A stretch of DNA of 64,000 bases from Aptenodytes patagonicus (GCF_965638725.1 NC_134963.1:10816501-10880500); one strand, 5' to 3'; numbered from the stretch's first letter, positions 29,783 through 64,000 are shown. Numbers and translations are program-made. The notes: generated by a model from the sequence alone, not told the origin.

Positions 29783-30379
29783 TGTGCTGGTTTTGGCTGG
29801 GACAGAGTTAATTTTCTCCACAGTAGCTGGTATGGGGCTGTGTTTTGGATTTGTGCTGGAAACAGCGTTGATAATACAGGGATGTTTTCGTTACTGCTGA
29901 GCAGGGCTGACACAGAGTCAAGGCCTTTTCTGCTCCTCACCCCACCCCACCAGCGAGCAGGCTGGGGGGGCACGAGAAGCTGGGAGGGGACACGGCTGGG
30001 ACAGCTGACCCCAACTGACCCAAGGGATGTTTCACACCATATGACGTCATGCTCAGCTTATAAAGCTGGGGGAAGAAGAAGGAAGGGGGGGAGATGTTCA
30101 GAGTGATGGCGTTTGTCTTCCCAAGTCACCGTTACGCGTGACGGAGCCCTGCTTTCCTGGGGATGGCTGAACTCCTGCCTGCCCATGGGAAGGAGTGGAT
30201 GAATTCCTTGTTTTGCTTTGCTTGCATGTGTGGCTTTTGCTTTCCCTATTAAACTGTCTTTATCTCAACCCACAAGTTTTCTCACTTTTCCTCTTCCGAT
30301 TCTCTCCCCCATCCCACCAGGGGAGGGTGAGCGAGCGGCTGGGTGGTGCCTAGTTGCCAGCTGGGGTTAAACCACAACA
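29783..30379 (+). mobile_element. Solo LTR of an avian endogenous retrovirus
   Basis: 597 bp bounded by TGTGCTGGTTTT...AACCACAACA, i.e. the TG...CA termini of a retroviral LTR. Internal order fits U3-R-U5 on the plus strand: a CRE (TGACGTCA, 30042-30049), a TATA box (TATAAA, 30059-30064), an ATTAAA poly(A) signal (30248-30253), then about 125 bp of U5. Flanks are CAGCC (29778-29782) and CAGTC (30380-30384), a possible 5-bp target duplication with one change, which would suit an ERVL-type element. No gag, pol or env sequence and no second LTR are present, so this is a solo LTR left by recombination. From memory it resembles an LTR family common in birds; the family name needs a repeat library search. 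Confidence 0.85.
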
Positions 30380-33300
30380 CAGTCATTTGCCAACGGTGAG
30401 CTCTGCCTGCAGATCAGCACTCTGAAAAGCTGCTAGAATTTCTATTGCTTGGAAGAAGAAACCTTTGCCCAGCTCCAGTGGCTCGCAGCCTTCCAGGGTC
30501 AGCTAGGGCAGCAAGAGTATGAAGTGTGCCACCAAGGCCCTGCTGTATGTATTAACCCTTCAGTGTTGAAAGAAAACAATACAGTTTGGAATGTGTATGT
30601 CAGGTGCTGACAGCCCTAGAGAGTGGGAGATACTGCCCAAAAAAGTTTCTAATTTAAGAACAAGCATGTTAGAGCTGTTGGGCAAAATTATACGGTTTAA
30701 TTATTTTTCTTTGGTTTTACTCAACAAAATTTCTTACTGACATTGCGTATTTTGTAAAATAGGCAAAGTCTAGGCTCTTTATTCCTGACTTTTAGTCTCT
30801 CTGTACATTCAATCAAGTTATTAAGCAAACAGTTTGCTTTGTCTCACTGAACATTTCCTACGTCTTTCCCAATTTCTTCCTTGCTCTTTCATCCTTTAAA
30901 TTCACCCACTCTCCATCCTATGGGAACGAAACAGCTAACAGAAGAACTTTTCTTCAATATGCTCTCATCAATGTATTAATTTTGCCAGTCCTAATTGAGT
31001 TCAAATTATGTAGGTACTAAAATCTGACTTGCTTGCCCTAAGATTTGAGCCCCAGATTTCTCTTAGAATTTCTGTGCAACCCCAGCGTTTGTTTGCATCT
31101 AATGTTTGTTGGCTAGATGGTGTTTACTGGCTAGCATGTTTGGGTGCCTTTGAAGAAAAATTCCTGCAGGAATTTCCTTGTGTGAAGCAACTGAAAAGGG
31201 TGGTGATGTGGTCTGCTCTTGGCTTCTAGTAAGATTCACAGTAATGTCAGTACTAAGTTTCTGCATACCAACACTCACAACGTCAGGTCTTTGATAGCCT
31301 TAACTTTATTGCCCTATTTTCACCATTGCCTTGTGTCTGGATTGGCCAATCTGTTTACATCTCTGCCCACTGGTCCTCTTGGATGATGACAACAGGATGT
31401 TCCTTCCCTCTTTGAGTGAAGTCTAGGCAGAGAGGCAGCCAAGAAATCCAGCAGTACGATATAAATAGTAAGGTTACAAAATTGTCATGTAAGACAGCAA
31501 AGGTTAAAACCTGATTGCAGCCACCTGCCCACGGAGAAAGCTTTGCGAGGGAGGGACAGCATCAAGCCTGTATTTTGCTTCCTGGAATAATGCATGCAGG
31601 ATGACCAGGACTGAATGTCCGAGGACTTGTTACTTGCAATTTGACTTTTGTGGAAAGCCAAGAACTCTTAAAAGGCAGGAATTTGATGGAGACTGAAACA
31701 ATTCCAGATTCTAAGTTCTGCAGCCTTCTGCCCTGAAAATATTTAGGCTGCTAACAACACTGCAGAAGAGACCTGTGAGTCATTTTATCTGCTTCATCGT
31801 ACATTGTTGTGTTATACGCTGTTGACATTTCTGGCATTTATTTTTTTCCCAAAGCTGCACACAGTAATATAGTATAGATGGGAACTAGCAGCATTTGTGG
31901 GTTCTAATCCTCAGTCCCTGCCTTTGGGATTCTCCCCACCTCACCACGTGTGCTCAGAATGGCAACACAAGCACAGCCAGTGACAATCCAGCAGCCTGCT
32001 TTGCTATGGCCAGCCTGCTGGCTGCCACCTCCCACCTCTCCTCTACGTGCTCCGTGTTCAGTTGTGACTGAGCCAGGTAGAAAATATTAATTAGAACATA
32101 CTGTATCACAATATGGAGAGAAGGATGTTCTTTCCTAAATGACAAGGTTGCAACAATTCAGTGATGGGTTAATTTTTGCTGGTACACGTTTAGCAAGATC
32201 TAATGAACTAAAACTGAACTGCAACATTAAGCAAAGTGCAGGTGAGAAACCTCGCTTGTCAGGGTCCTGTTATCAATGCACCAACCTTATTAAGCCACAG
32301 AACAACTCTAGCATGCTACAAACTGGCATTTGGGGCACAGCAAAAGTAGCCTTGTTCTCGAAAGACATAAAAATGGCCTTCTAGATACAGAAGTGCTTTA
32401 GTGGGTCTGCTTTCTCCCTCTCCTAAATAGGTGGCAGAGTCTTCCCAGTCGAGCAAAAATATCACGGGCAACCTTTGTGCTGAATTACAGCAGAAAATAT
32501 TAAACAGAGATTCCTCTGCTTTTTATGCCCACACTTCCTCTTAATGCTCACCTGTATCAGTCAGGGGAATATCCTTCCCATATCAGTACTGTTTTCAGAA
32601 GTCCATACAAGTTGTAGTCTAGCTCCTCTATCTGATCTTTCATCACTACTGACTTTGAAAAGTTTTTCTTTTCCTTAGCCATATCCCTCAGCAATTTCAT
32701 GTGCCATTCAAGCAATGCATTCATTATTGAAATTTGTGTGATTTAATAATTTCCTGGCACAAGGATTCCAAAACATGTGGGAGGAAAAATGGAGAAGGAT
32801 TTTTCCATCTCCAGGTGTTTACTTTATTGCCTGAATCCTTGCTCTTGACCCTTTTGAATAGCTTTTTGTTGAGCTGCATTTCAACTGCTTGTCCAGTGCA
32901 GTGTCTGAGAAAGACAGTGCGGTCAGACTGTCATCCTTGCAGCTGACGGTGGTGGGAAGGAAGCTCATTCTTAGGAATCTGATGAACCTGACTGCTCTAG
33001 CATTTCTAGCTTCAAATTTCTGGAGCTGTTTTCCTTTCCGCAATCTCCATAAGCTAAATAAACACTTTTTTCAATTGCCTGCTTTACTAATCAGTGTTTG
33101 AAATGCAATATTGAGGCCTTATTCCCCACTCAAGCTAACATGCACTATGCTGGGTTTACAGTGGCAGCCTGCCAGAAGCCTGAGGGCTTCACCTGTGCTC
33201 AAGTGAGGTAAGATGAACAGCACAACCAAAGCAGCTCTTCACTGTGGGACACAGCAGCACGTTGCCAGTTTCCATGTATCACTGGGCACCAGCAGCTAGT

Positions 33301-35545
33301 GGCAACGACAGAGCAGTGGGGTTTGGGTGCATTAGAAGGCAAGAAGCTAGAGCCTTAATTCAAGAATGTACTTACTTAAGAAATAGGCCCGTATTTATGT
33401 TGAGCATCACATTAAAACCTTTAAGCTTCCTTGTATCTTTGCATAGGCAAATGTAGATGTATTGCTGAGTCAGTCTGGCTGTGTTAATGATCTGCGTGAA
33501 TCTCCAGGGAATGTCTCTGCTTCCCCAGGTGTCTCAAGTGTCAGGGTCATGAAGCCAATTCCTGTAAGAACAATTTTCATTTGGTATTTGAGAGAATCAT
33601 TAATTCTGACTTACCCTTCCTTGGAATAGTGATAAATAATGGAATTAGATAACATTCGAAGAGACATTTGTTAAGCCTCTACAACCTTGTTACATACCTG
33701 CCCAAAAGTACTTAAAATGAACAGTCTTAAGAAAAGGAAGAGCACTTCTGATGACAGTCTTGGATGCTCTGTTGTTTAATTGTTCAGTCATCTGTAGGCC
33801 ATGTAGTATAACATAACGTAGTTTTATTTTGACTCTCATCAACTGCTCTGCTGTTTTAGTACCTCTGCCTGTAGTATGGAGTGACTGGAAGATTGCCAAG
33901 TAAAGGAAAGTCTGTGTGTGAACAGCCGGGAGGGATAATGTGTAAATCTGGTGGAAAGAGGCAATTAAAGGCAGTGTTGAAATATAATGGAAAATAGACA
34001 ATATTGAGCCTCATCAGAAATATCAACATAAACAGCAGCTACTGTACAATGTCTCTGAAGTGAACTTTGTTGCTTTAAATAACTGCATTCTACAGAAAAC
34101 AGATGGATTATGAAATCTGTGAGCAGACTTCCAGAAAACAGTTTGGTCTTCAGGAACATGTCCATGTTGATGTTCAGCATATCCTCCTGGCACAAGGGGA
34201 CACAAGGCTGCTTCTCCCTGCTGTTGTATTTACATAATACAGAGAGGGGCTGGAAAGTTAGATCACATGCAAGCCAAATATAGCTGAAAATAATACTGCA
34301 TGTCGTAGGTAACTATGAATGGAGATGAATAGAGAGGAAGTGATATCTGAGATAAGCAGTATAATAAATGCTGCCTTGTTGCTTCGTAACCCAACATCGG
34401 AGGAGGTAACACACCAGCAAAACAAATCAGGAAGCCCTGACTAACCAGAGGGACTACGCCAATAGCTTACCAGAATCTCGTCCAGCAAATCCAAATGCAT
34501 CATTTTTTGACAAGAGTGGGTGGACTGGGAAGGGACAGACCATTCCAAAACATTTAACTTTATATCACAAATGAGGACGGATTCAGGCTGTGTTTTAATC
34601 CTATGGCCCATATTTGACCACCCTCGTTTTGGAATAATTGATCAAAAAGCTCAATGGTTTCCTGTATTCTACCACACATTTATACAGCCATTTGTTCGCT
34701 CGCTTTGTGAATGAGTATGATCAGTCACAGCCCAGACATAGCAAATCAAGCTCCTGTTTGCAGACACAAACTTGGCAATATGCATTAACTGAACATAGTT
34801 TTTGCATCAGGCAACATATCATGTGCTGTCTCAGTCACATTCTGAGCTAGAAGAGAAACATGCAGATATTTAAGGATCTTTGGGAGGGCCCATGAGAGTG
34901 GTTATTTCTTAACACTAAACTTGTTTCTTTCAATTCTTCAGTTCTCCTCTTCCAGCGTAACCAAAGCAACAAAAGAAGAGCTGCTCATTATTCTTAACAG
35001 TTATGTTTCAGTCTTCATGAAATAGAAACACACAAAGACGACTCACTTCTGATGTGCTCTGACTACAGAGCCTTACTCGACCCAGAATTTTAAACATGTT
35101 CACACTAGACTCTGGTTGAGTCGGAGCAAATGACTTGTGGAGAGCTAGGATGGAAGAGGGAAAACTCTGACACTGGGACTAGAAATCATTCCTTTGCTTC
35201 CTGGATGGAGTATTGCGTGGTGCAGAAAGAGGGAGGCAACTAAAAGCTACTGCATAACTGGACCTCCACACATTCTTTTTGAAATTAGTACTTTATTAGA
35301 TCACATTTTTCCATCATGAGGACCAATAATCTGCAAAGAAGTGCGACCACAAAATGCTAAATAAATGGTTTAACTAGCACTTTTTATGCTTCCCCTTTTA
35401 TTTTTGCGTTTGCTAAAGATACTCTACATATCTGGAACAGCACAGTTTGCCAAAAAATTATGTCACTTTTTTATGCTGCAAGGCACCTCTCAGGCCTTTA
35501 GAAAAGCAGGAAGTACCAAATACTCTTTAAATTCAGGAATATCCT

Positions 35546-35593
35546 TCTAAAAAGACAGGTATTTCTAAAAAGATTAACTACAATCTAAAAAGA
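35546..35593 (+). repeat. Short triplicated motif
   Basis: TCTAAAAAGA occurs at 35546, 35564 and 35584 with 18-20 base spacing, a small degenerate tandem array. Confidence 0.6.
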
Positions 35594-37039
35594 TAGGATT
35601 ATAAATTCCCTCTGGTGCTTGTTAAGGCTGCCTCTGCACAAGAGGTTTTCTCCCTTTATTTAACATCCCTCATACAAGTAGTATCAGTTACACTGAAAGC
35701 ACTGGCATAAAGGGGCACAGCTGTCTTAATCTTGTGTCATCTAAATTCATTCTAGTGACACGGTAGCAAAAGTGCTTATATATTGCTTCTGCTAGCACTG
35801 GTAGGAATTTTTTTAAAGGTAATTTAGACATTTCACTATGAGGACTTTGAGCATGTAAGTCTGTGCCTACCTACATTTTAGTCTAGCTTGGCTGTCTTGC
35901 TTGTTATTTTCTCAAAAATCTAAAAGGCAGCGAACATGTATGGTTGTTGAACCTCTCTGGGAAACATCTTTGTGTTGTGTTTGTGTCTTGAAAATTCTAG
36001 TTAAGACCGAAGTTCCAGAAAAGCCAGTCTGTTACATTCAGGTTATGTATGTCATTAGGAACCATGAAATGCAGAGAACTTCCATTAAAACCTATTCCAC
36101 AAACAATTAAAGACAGAGAAAACCAAGAGTGAGTAAGAAAATTAGGGTGATCTTTATCTTCAGCTTCCTGAAATCCTACAAGCTGATAGAAAAGAACCAG
36201 GGCCTTTGTGTTACATAAAATAGCGTTACATGGCCTAATAAAACCTTTGTTTTGAAGGGGAGAACATAGTTCAGGAAATAATGGTGTTTCCAGGCGGGGA
36301 TTTCTGAACCTATCTTTAAAGTTAATGCAGACAAAGGTACAGATTCATACAAAAACAGGAATTTGGGCATAAAGAAAGGGAACAAAAATATTTCATGAAC
36401 AATAAAACTAATTCAAGAAGGTGCAGACCTTGGTCAAAGATCTTTTTTTCCATTATTTGGGTTGACTGCTTCATAGATTTGCCAGAAAGGGCTGAACTCC
36501 CATTTCAGCCATTCCTTCTAAATAAAAGTCTCTCTCCATTCTCTGACTGCCTGTTTTCATGAAACTTGCAGAAATCTGGTATCTTTGAGCTTATTCCTCT
36601 CCATCACATATGGCTGAATTTAGCCAATGGTCTCAAAATTTACTATAGTGGGGAAAAGGAAACAGGCAAACATAGGGAAAGCATAGTAATAAAAAACTTG
36701 TTTCCTTCTGGGGATGGGGGGAATTCATAGCTTATGAATTTAGAGAGTGCTTCTTTCCAGGATTAAGAGACAGGGAAATATATTGTAAAAGCCCTATACA
36801 AAATTAAAAGTCTGTTTACCATCTGCATGGTTTACTACTATACTCTAAAAGGTAATGGGGTTTCTGCTTTTCTTGGCTTTATTCTATTTCCTGGAGAATA
36901 TAATAATGTTAAGAAAACGAACACTGAGGTTTCCCTGTCAAGGGTCTATTTCAAAGGAAATAGCTAAAAGGCTCTAACAGTCAATATATTTAGTATTTCC
37001 CAAATCACCCTATTAATCTGCAATCAGAAAACATTGGCT

Positions 37040-37130
37040 CATTCAGTCTTGCTGTAGGACAGAGGTAATAACCAGAAGACCCCTTCAGGTCCTTTCCAGC
37101 CTTTTATTCTCATATCCTATTTGTGCACAC
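37040..37130 (+). mobile_element. Possible degenerate CR1 LINE 3' fragment
   Basis: CCAGAAGACCCCTTCAGGTC, then CTTTCCAGCC and a diverged ATTCT...ATCCTAT end, recall the 3' end of avian CR1 elements (...GACCCCTTCCAACC...ATTCTATG). It is short and diverged, so the call is tentative. Confidence 0.45.
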
Positions 37131-40100
37131 TTACTAGTTATGCTCCTAAATGGTATTTAACCACTCAGACCATTTAGGCTAAGATTTTACTTGGTCTATT
37201 TATAAGTGTAGCTTGGTTTCTGTCATTCCAGAACTAGTGAAATTAGCAATAGATGCACACTTGATTTATATTAGCTACCTCGTTTCTTTCCATTAGTTGT
37301 ATTTTCAAAGAACGTGTTCACCCTCTATCTACTTGATGGATGAGCTGCCTGAGAAAACACTCTGGAGGAATTCAGCTTCTAAAAAGGTTGATGTAGCAAG
37401 CAGTCCTGGCCCATCTGTCATGATTTTGAAGACAGACGTTGACTCCCATGCCCTTTATTTGGCTTTGCGTCACTGACTAGTAGACCTCTGTTTTTACAAG
37501 GCTGGGCTGGAGGAGTTGCAATTTCAGCTAATATACTGCCGTGCAAGTAATTCAGCATCTGCGCTGCAAACCCTGGAGAACCCAAGTGTCCAGAGAAGAA
37601 GCAAATGACTGTATGAATGCACAGAGAGCATGAATGTCAGCGCACTGCACAAAGACAGACAGAAATGGCTTCTTTAAATGGAAATGCTTCTGGGAGGAAA
37701 GACAGGCATATTGTTTGCAAGTTACAAGTAAATTATGTATCATCGTGGCATTAGCTCTGTGGGGAATCTAAAGACCTCCAGCCTGTGCTGCTACTGCCTC
37801 TAGACACTTCTGTTCATTTTGACATTAAATGCCATCAGACTCTATCAGCTCCAGCAGAGCTTTCCACGCACAGGGAATACAGGGTGGGGCTTCGCATACC
37901 AAAGTAAATTCATAAAGTGACCTCTATCAAGAACATGTCAAGTGTTAAATCCACCATAACAGGGGTTTTCCTTTAAATGCTATGCGTGTACGACATTCTC
38001 CTGTCAGACAATGAGGGAATTTAAACATTAAACAGTTACATATTAAACAACTCTGCAACAGAATCTTTACGTTTCAAATCATTTCCTCAAAAACATTACA
38101 TTTACAATTTTTACCAGTCTGCTCTCAGGAGCTTGCACAATGACTTACAAAAACCACAGAAGAAACTCATCCAGAGCCTCAGAGTGCTTTGTATGACCCA
38201 GAGTTATGCATTCAATAAGAAGAACAGATGGTAAAAGGAGAATCGAATTCCAGGGGAAAAGAAAATTATTTGAATGGAATTTTGCACTAAAATGGAGAAT
38301 TAATGTGGGACATGTACAAGGAGTCAGTTCTGGATGGGAGACGACGAGAGGAGACAGTTCTTGACTCAGCAGTGAGGAGCCTGTTGGAAGGAGAGAGAGG
38401 AGACAGACGGGAGGAAAGGGGAGGGCTCCACCGTCTCCAGGAGACAAGCTGGAAAGAAGTCCAAGGAGTGAGGGTGTGGTTTGAAAAACAAGGAGTACAA
38501 TTTCAAACTGGATCCTGAAGCAAACAGGGCAGTCAGTGAGGGCCTTGAGATGCATGAAATGTCAATTTTCTCTGTGAGAGACCAAATCAGAACTTTCTGA
38601 GTTGTGACGCTCTGTCTTTGCTGCACCACAACATCTTCGTGCTGTGACTGCTGATAACAGTGTTCCTAAGGTTTGCATTTATCTGTTAGGCAAAACAATG
38701 ACACTCAGGCAGCGCCAGTCACCATACAGCTGGGAACAGATGTGGATCAAACATTCTGTGTTCAATGCTGTGCCACACACATCAGCTCTCCAGCAGTTTG
38801 TAGTGGTCAGCCGCAAGGACGTGCAAGTCCAACCCGCAGACTCCCTGTCACTGGGAGCTTTACTTGTTCACACTCGGGCAGGTCCCTCGCTGTCAGTAAG
38901 TGGACGCTCTCTCATATAAGCCAGAATATGTGCTAGTGCCTTTTTTTTTTTAAATCAAAACAGTAAAGTGGCCAAACATTTGCAAACTGAACACTTTTGT
39001 AGTTAAATAGTGATTTGAACTGATGTTGTGGAGCAAGACTCCGAGAGGAACACTTAAGAGAAATGCACATTGCTTTTCCAGTGAGACTTCCTTGGCTGAT
39101 TCTGTGGGAAGAAGACTAGGAACATGCACAATACATACAACATTTTTCCATGTAAATAACAGCCCCTCCAAGGCAAAAATGCAGCTCTTCTCAGGCCTGT
39201 TCTCAAATACTGAAAAAGAGCATCAGGCTGCCATCCATAGGAGGAGCCAGAAAACCAAACATCTGGAGGAGAGCAACCTCTGAAAAAACAGAGAAACATT
39301 TACCAGGAGCTTTTTGCATTGTTAAAGGATTGCTAGGGATTACACCCTTCTCAGCTGCTAAGTGCTGTGGCTCTGCCTTTTATAAAGGAGCAAGAGAGTA
39401 GCAGTTAGCTAATCAGAGGGGTACCAGCGCGAACATTTAGAGGCTCGAGACCCTTTACATTTCCTTTGAACAGACTATAGACTGTAGGAGAAATACCTTA
39501 AATAAGGCCAGTAGTGCCTTTCCATTGAGAGATCCCAAATTAAATATAGAAAACAAGGTTGAAAGACTCAGTTAAAACATCCATGCACACAGCTGACTGT
39601 ACAGAGGTCAGTTTCTTTAGCTATGGAAGCTCAGCTAGTTGCGAAGTGGAAAAAAGATGGCAAGATACTTTTCCCATTTTTTTCATTTGTGTCAAAATTT
39701 CAAACACTATCAGCTAGCTCTTCAGAGCTGATCGCACTTGTGAAGAATCTAACCCTTGTGATCAGCAAAGCCAGGCGTTAAAAAGAACACATATTTAAAC
39801 ACAGAACAGCGTAAAGAAGGTACAAATGAGAAAGACATCAGCAGACAAAAGTGTGGTAAAGCACTTTTACATAAAGTGAGATGCTTTTTTTACTACAGAA
39901 ATTATGGGATGTTGTAATTAGGATTTGGCCAGCTGGGAGTGGGCATGAAGCATATTATTAAAACTGGATTGAAGAAATATAACAGACCTTTAATTTTAAT
40001 TATACTTTAAAGGAGCCTTGATTTCCTTAGCCAGTGATCTCTCTAGTTCATGTCAGCAGTTTAGTGCCAGACTACTAAGAGTGACTGCACACAGTACACG

Positions 40101-42066
40101 GTGATTTTTGTGCATTTGTAATTTTTGCTAATAAAAATATGTCTCAGAGACAAACCTGTTGTTTCTTTCCTTTGTCACAATTTTCTTTAAAATATAAATG
40201 ATATAAAAATAGATAACCTATAACTATGTACATTACTTAAGAGGTCCTAGTTCATTTGTGAAATAAGTGATGAAAGTCTGTGGCTCGATTTTTTTAAACA
40301 GAGCTAGTTAGCTATAAATTAGAAAGCAAAAGCTAGCAATTGGAGCTCTGGATATAAATAATTAGCATCCATAAAGCAATTGTGAAGGAGGGCAGTTGAC
40401 AGAGGCAAACACAGAACCATTCATTATACCAAAATGGGCTGGTGACAGATCATGTCCTGATGTCCCACTGATGGTCTTGCCTCTGCAGCATTGTTGACTT
40501 GCCCTCATTTAGAAATTGATACAGCTAACCCACCAAAAATAAACTGCTACTAACAAACCTACAGAGCAGATGCTACTCAACCCCCTTTTGAGACCATGTA
40601 AAGAAAAAAGTTGTCTCCACCTCAGCTCCTTTTTTGCTTGCTTTTGAGAACAGACCATGGTGCCTACCTCGAACCGTGAGTCCTCCAAGGAGGGCTACAG
40701 ATCCCAGATTTCCTAAGGGATGGGGCTTTAGCAACACCTTAGTCCCAGCACCTTCTGCCACCCATTCAATGGGCTGTTCAGGCTTTCCTCAGTCCAGCTG
40801 TAGACCTTCAGATCTCCCATGTATAGCAAAGACATCCCCATGGCTGCAGCCTGTGATTGTACGCGCCGGTAGGAACCAAGGTGTCTCAGCAGAGCCATGC
40901 CTACAATTCCTTTGGAAACCTAACCCACTTTTGGTAATTCCCAGCTCCATGTATTAAAAATGAATGAGGTTAAGTAAAAATAATGAGGTTTTAAATTGTA
41001 ATATATTTGGAATTGTTTTAATCTGCCTTCTGGTTTTGAGTCTTCAGGGGTCCCTTGTTCAGCTTTTCTTTGCAACCCACAGCATGAGAAACCCATTTAT
41101 AAAAAATTAAACCAGAGATTCTCCTGTAATCTTGTGTTTCCCAGAGCTGGGCTCTGGGAAATTGTGAACACCACGATGCTCCAGATAAAACTGCTGGAGC
41201 TAGCAACACTGCAGCAATGTTCCCATCTGGAAGGATTACTGTAATTTAGGAGAAACATAATAGCGGTAACATTACCTTCAGCTCCCCCATCTGATGCTGA
41301 TGGGCTGACTAGGAGCATGTTGGACCCTCCACTTCTTGGTTATTCAGTAACTTTCCAATTTATGATGTCAACTCTCTGGGGAAGGAACCCTATTTCCATT
41401 TAGAAATTCAACAGGGCAGAACAGCAGCATGGCTTTTCAAACATACCTGATAACTGGTCATAAAACTCCTCACCTACCTTCAGGCATGGCAGTAGGTAGC
41501 AAAGCCCACGTGGTGCTATGATCTGCAGGTGGGTCAAGGGCAGTGGGCAGACATGCCGTCTGACCCAGCCAGAGCCAAGTGCCAGCTGAGCCCCTTGGGG
41601 CTCCCAGGGGCTGCTGAAGAAGTGGTGGCTGCCCTGGCCCTCGTGCCCCAAGTGGGGGCCATGACTGTCAAAGGCCACGCATGCCTCTGCTCCCTTGCGG
41701 CCAGGATGAGCCGGTGTCCACCCCGAGGAGGAGGAGAGCCGCTCTTTGCCACAACCAGCCACGATGGCAGGTGCTGGGGCAGGCCGCGGGGGCCGCAGGC
41801 ACAAGGAGCGGGCCTGCTCCCGGCCTTCAGCGCCCACCAAGGGCCACAGCCGGGCGGCGGGGCAGCGCCTGGGAGCACCCTACCTTTCTCCTCACCCACG
41901 GCGCGAGGGGAGCATCACCCCCGGCACCTCTGCCTCTGCTTTGGGGAACGGCGGGCCTGGGGAGGTGCTGGGGGGGGGGGGCGTCCGTGTGAGGCGCACG
42001 GCGGGGCAGGGTCGTGAGGCGCCGCAGCGCCCACCCGCCGCCGTGGGGACCCGGGTAGGGGGTCGG

Positions 42067-42076
42067 GTCACGTGAG
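42067..42076 (+). promoter_or_regulatory. CLEAR-like extended E-box
   Basis: GTCACGTGAG, nine of ten bases of GTCACGTGAC, about 480 bp upstream of the CLTCL1 start. It could also serve USF or MYC-family factors. Confidence 0.45.
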
Positions 42077-42548
42077 TGCGTGTGGCAGCAGCGGAAGGAT
42101 ACCTGGACTCTGACAAGCCCTCCCGCCCCTCTCCGCTGGCCGCAGCCGGGGCGGGGTGAGCCCCCCCTTCCCCTCGGAGCCCCCTCCCCAGCCCTGCTAC
42201 TCAGCGGGAGTGGGGGGCGGCGGGGGAGAGGAAGGCGGCAGGGGGTGAGGGCGGGCGAGAGGCGGGGGCGATGGGGCGGGGGAAGAAGAGCCGCGGGGAG
42301 GGACTATTTGAGGAGACCCTGGCAGGCTGGTGAGGTGCGGAGTGATCCCGCTGCCGGAGTGAGCGGCCCCGAGCTGAGGCTGAAAAGGGAGGCGAGCCCG
42401 CCGGGGCGCCATCCCAGCGAGGGCACTGCGCCTGCGCCGCCTCCCCCTCCCCTCCTCCCCGCCGCCGTGTGGGGTGCAGCGGCGCCTGCCCTGCTGCCAC
42501 CGCCGGCCCCTGCCCCGCGCCCCTGCCCCGGGGAGCTCGCCCCCAGCC

Positions 42549-63758
<21,210 letters not shown>

Positions 63759-64000
63759 TAAGCTCTTGCTCTTTTCTTCCTTAAAAGGAACATAACATTC
63801 CAGTAAACTAAAGCAGAACCTGCTGTGTCTCTTCTATGCTCACGCTTCTAGTGCAGAGCCTCTTCAATAAGCCTTTTGTCTATTACAAACTTACAAGTGC
63901 AGTTTTTCCTGGAATGTATAGACAAATGTGTTAATAACTTAAAATTCACTGCTCTAAAGCAGTTTAAATTGTTAACTAGAACTTCCCCATATGGAAGACT

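Larger units (their letters stand above)
30385..41490. other. Intergenic, no supportable gene
   Basis: About 11 kb. All open frames are short (at most 136 codons, at 38145-38555) and lack recognisable domains. Features seen are a small triplicated motif (35546-35593), a CR1-like remnant (about 37040-37130) and a purine-rich stretch (about 38320-38470). In human, CRKL and LZTR1 follow SNAP29; I see no exon of either here. Confidence 0.65.

Noticed and set aside
38145..38555. 136-codon minus-strand frame in the intergenic gap
   Set aside because: It is the complement of a purine-rich stretch, giving Leu/Ser/Pro-rich low-complexity protein with no domain.

Overview
The window is vertebrate nuclear DNA, most likely from a bird. 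It carries three multi-exon genes with GT-AG introns. Their products are close to human PI4KA, SNAP29 and CLTCL1 but not identical. Introns are short for a vertebrate, CpG islands sit at the gene starts, and there are few interspersed repeats. The one clear mobile element is a solo LTR that resembles a family I associate with avian genomes, and there is a weak CR1-like fragment. The three genes map to human 22q11.2, whose counterpart in chicken is chromosome 15. Species cannot be fixed from the sequence alone.

Layout. Positions 1-17714, minus strand: the first 17 coding exons of PI4KA (phosphatidylinositol 4-kinase alpha), residues 1 to about 728, running off the left edge before the catalytic domain. 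Positions 17484-18560: a GC-rich head-to-head promoter shared with SNAP29, with 516 bp between the two start codons. Positions 18231-24137, plus strand: complete five-exon SNAP29 (255 aa), followed by a probably long 3' UTR reaching perhaps 28.2 kb. Positions 28.2-41.5 kb: intergenic DNA with no supportable gene, a solo LTR at 29783-30379 and a few small repeats. Positions 41.5-43.0 kb: a CpG island promoter. Positions 42549-63740, plus strand: the first 15 coding exons of a clathrin heavy chain, residues 1-806, running off the right edge. Diagnostic residues identify it as CLTCL1 (CHC22) rather than CLTC (CHC17).

All three products act in membrane traffic. PI4KA makes plasma-membrane PI4P. 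SNAP29 is a Qbc SNARE used in autophagosome-lysosome and other fusion steps. CHC22 forms coats on intracellular sorting membranes. The clustering is suggestive, but nothing here proves co-regulation beyond the shared PI4KA/SNAP29 promoter.

I found no previously undescribed system. The most interesting points are: an intact CLTCL1 in a lineage that lacks the GLUT4 cargo usually used to explain it; SNAP29-CLTCL1 adjacency that differs from human; an Ala/Thr tract in PI4KA built from a 21-bp duplication; a tandem TAGTAG acceptor in PI4KA; and a solo LTR that keeps a perfect CRE next to its TATA box. Exon boundaries were read by eye from homology, reading phase and splice signals, with human proteins recalled from memory; no alignment program was run.
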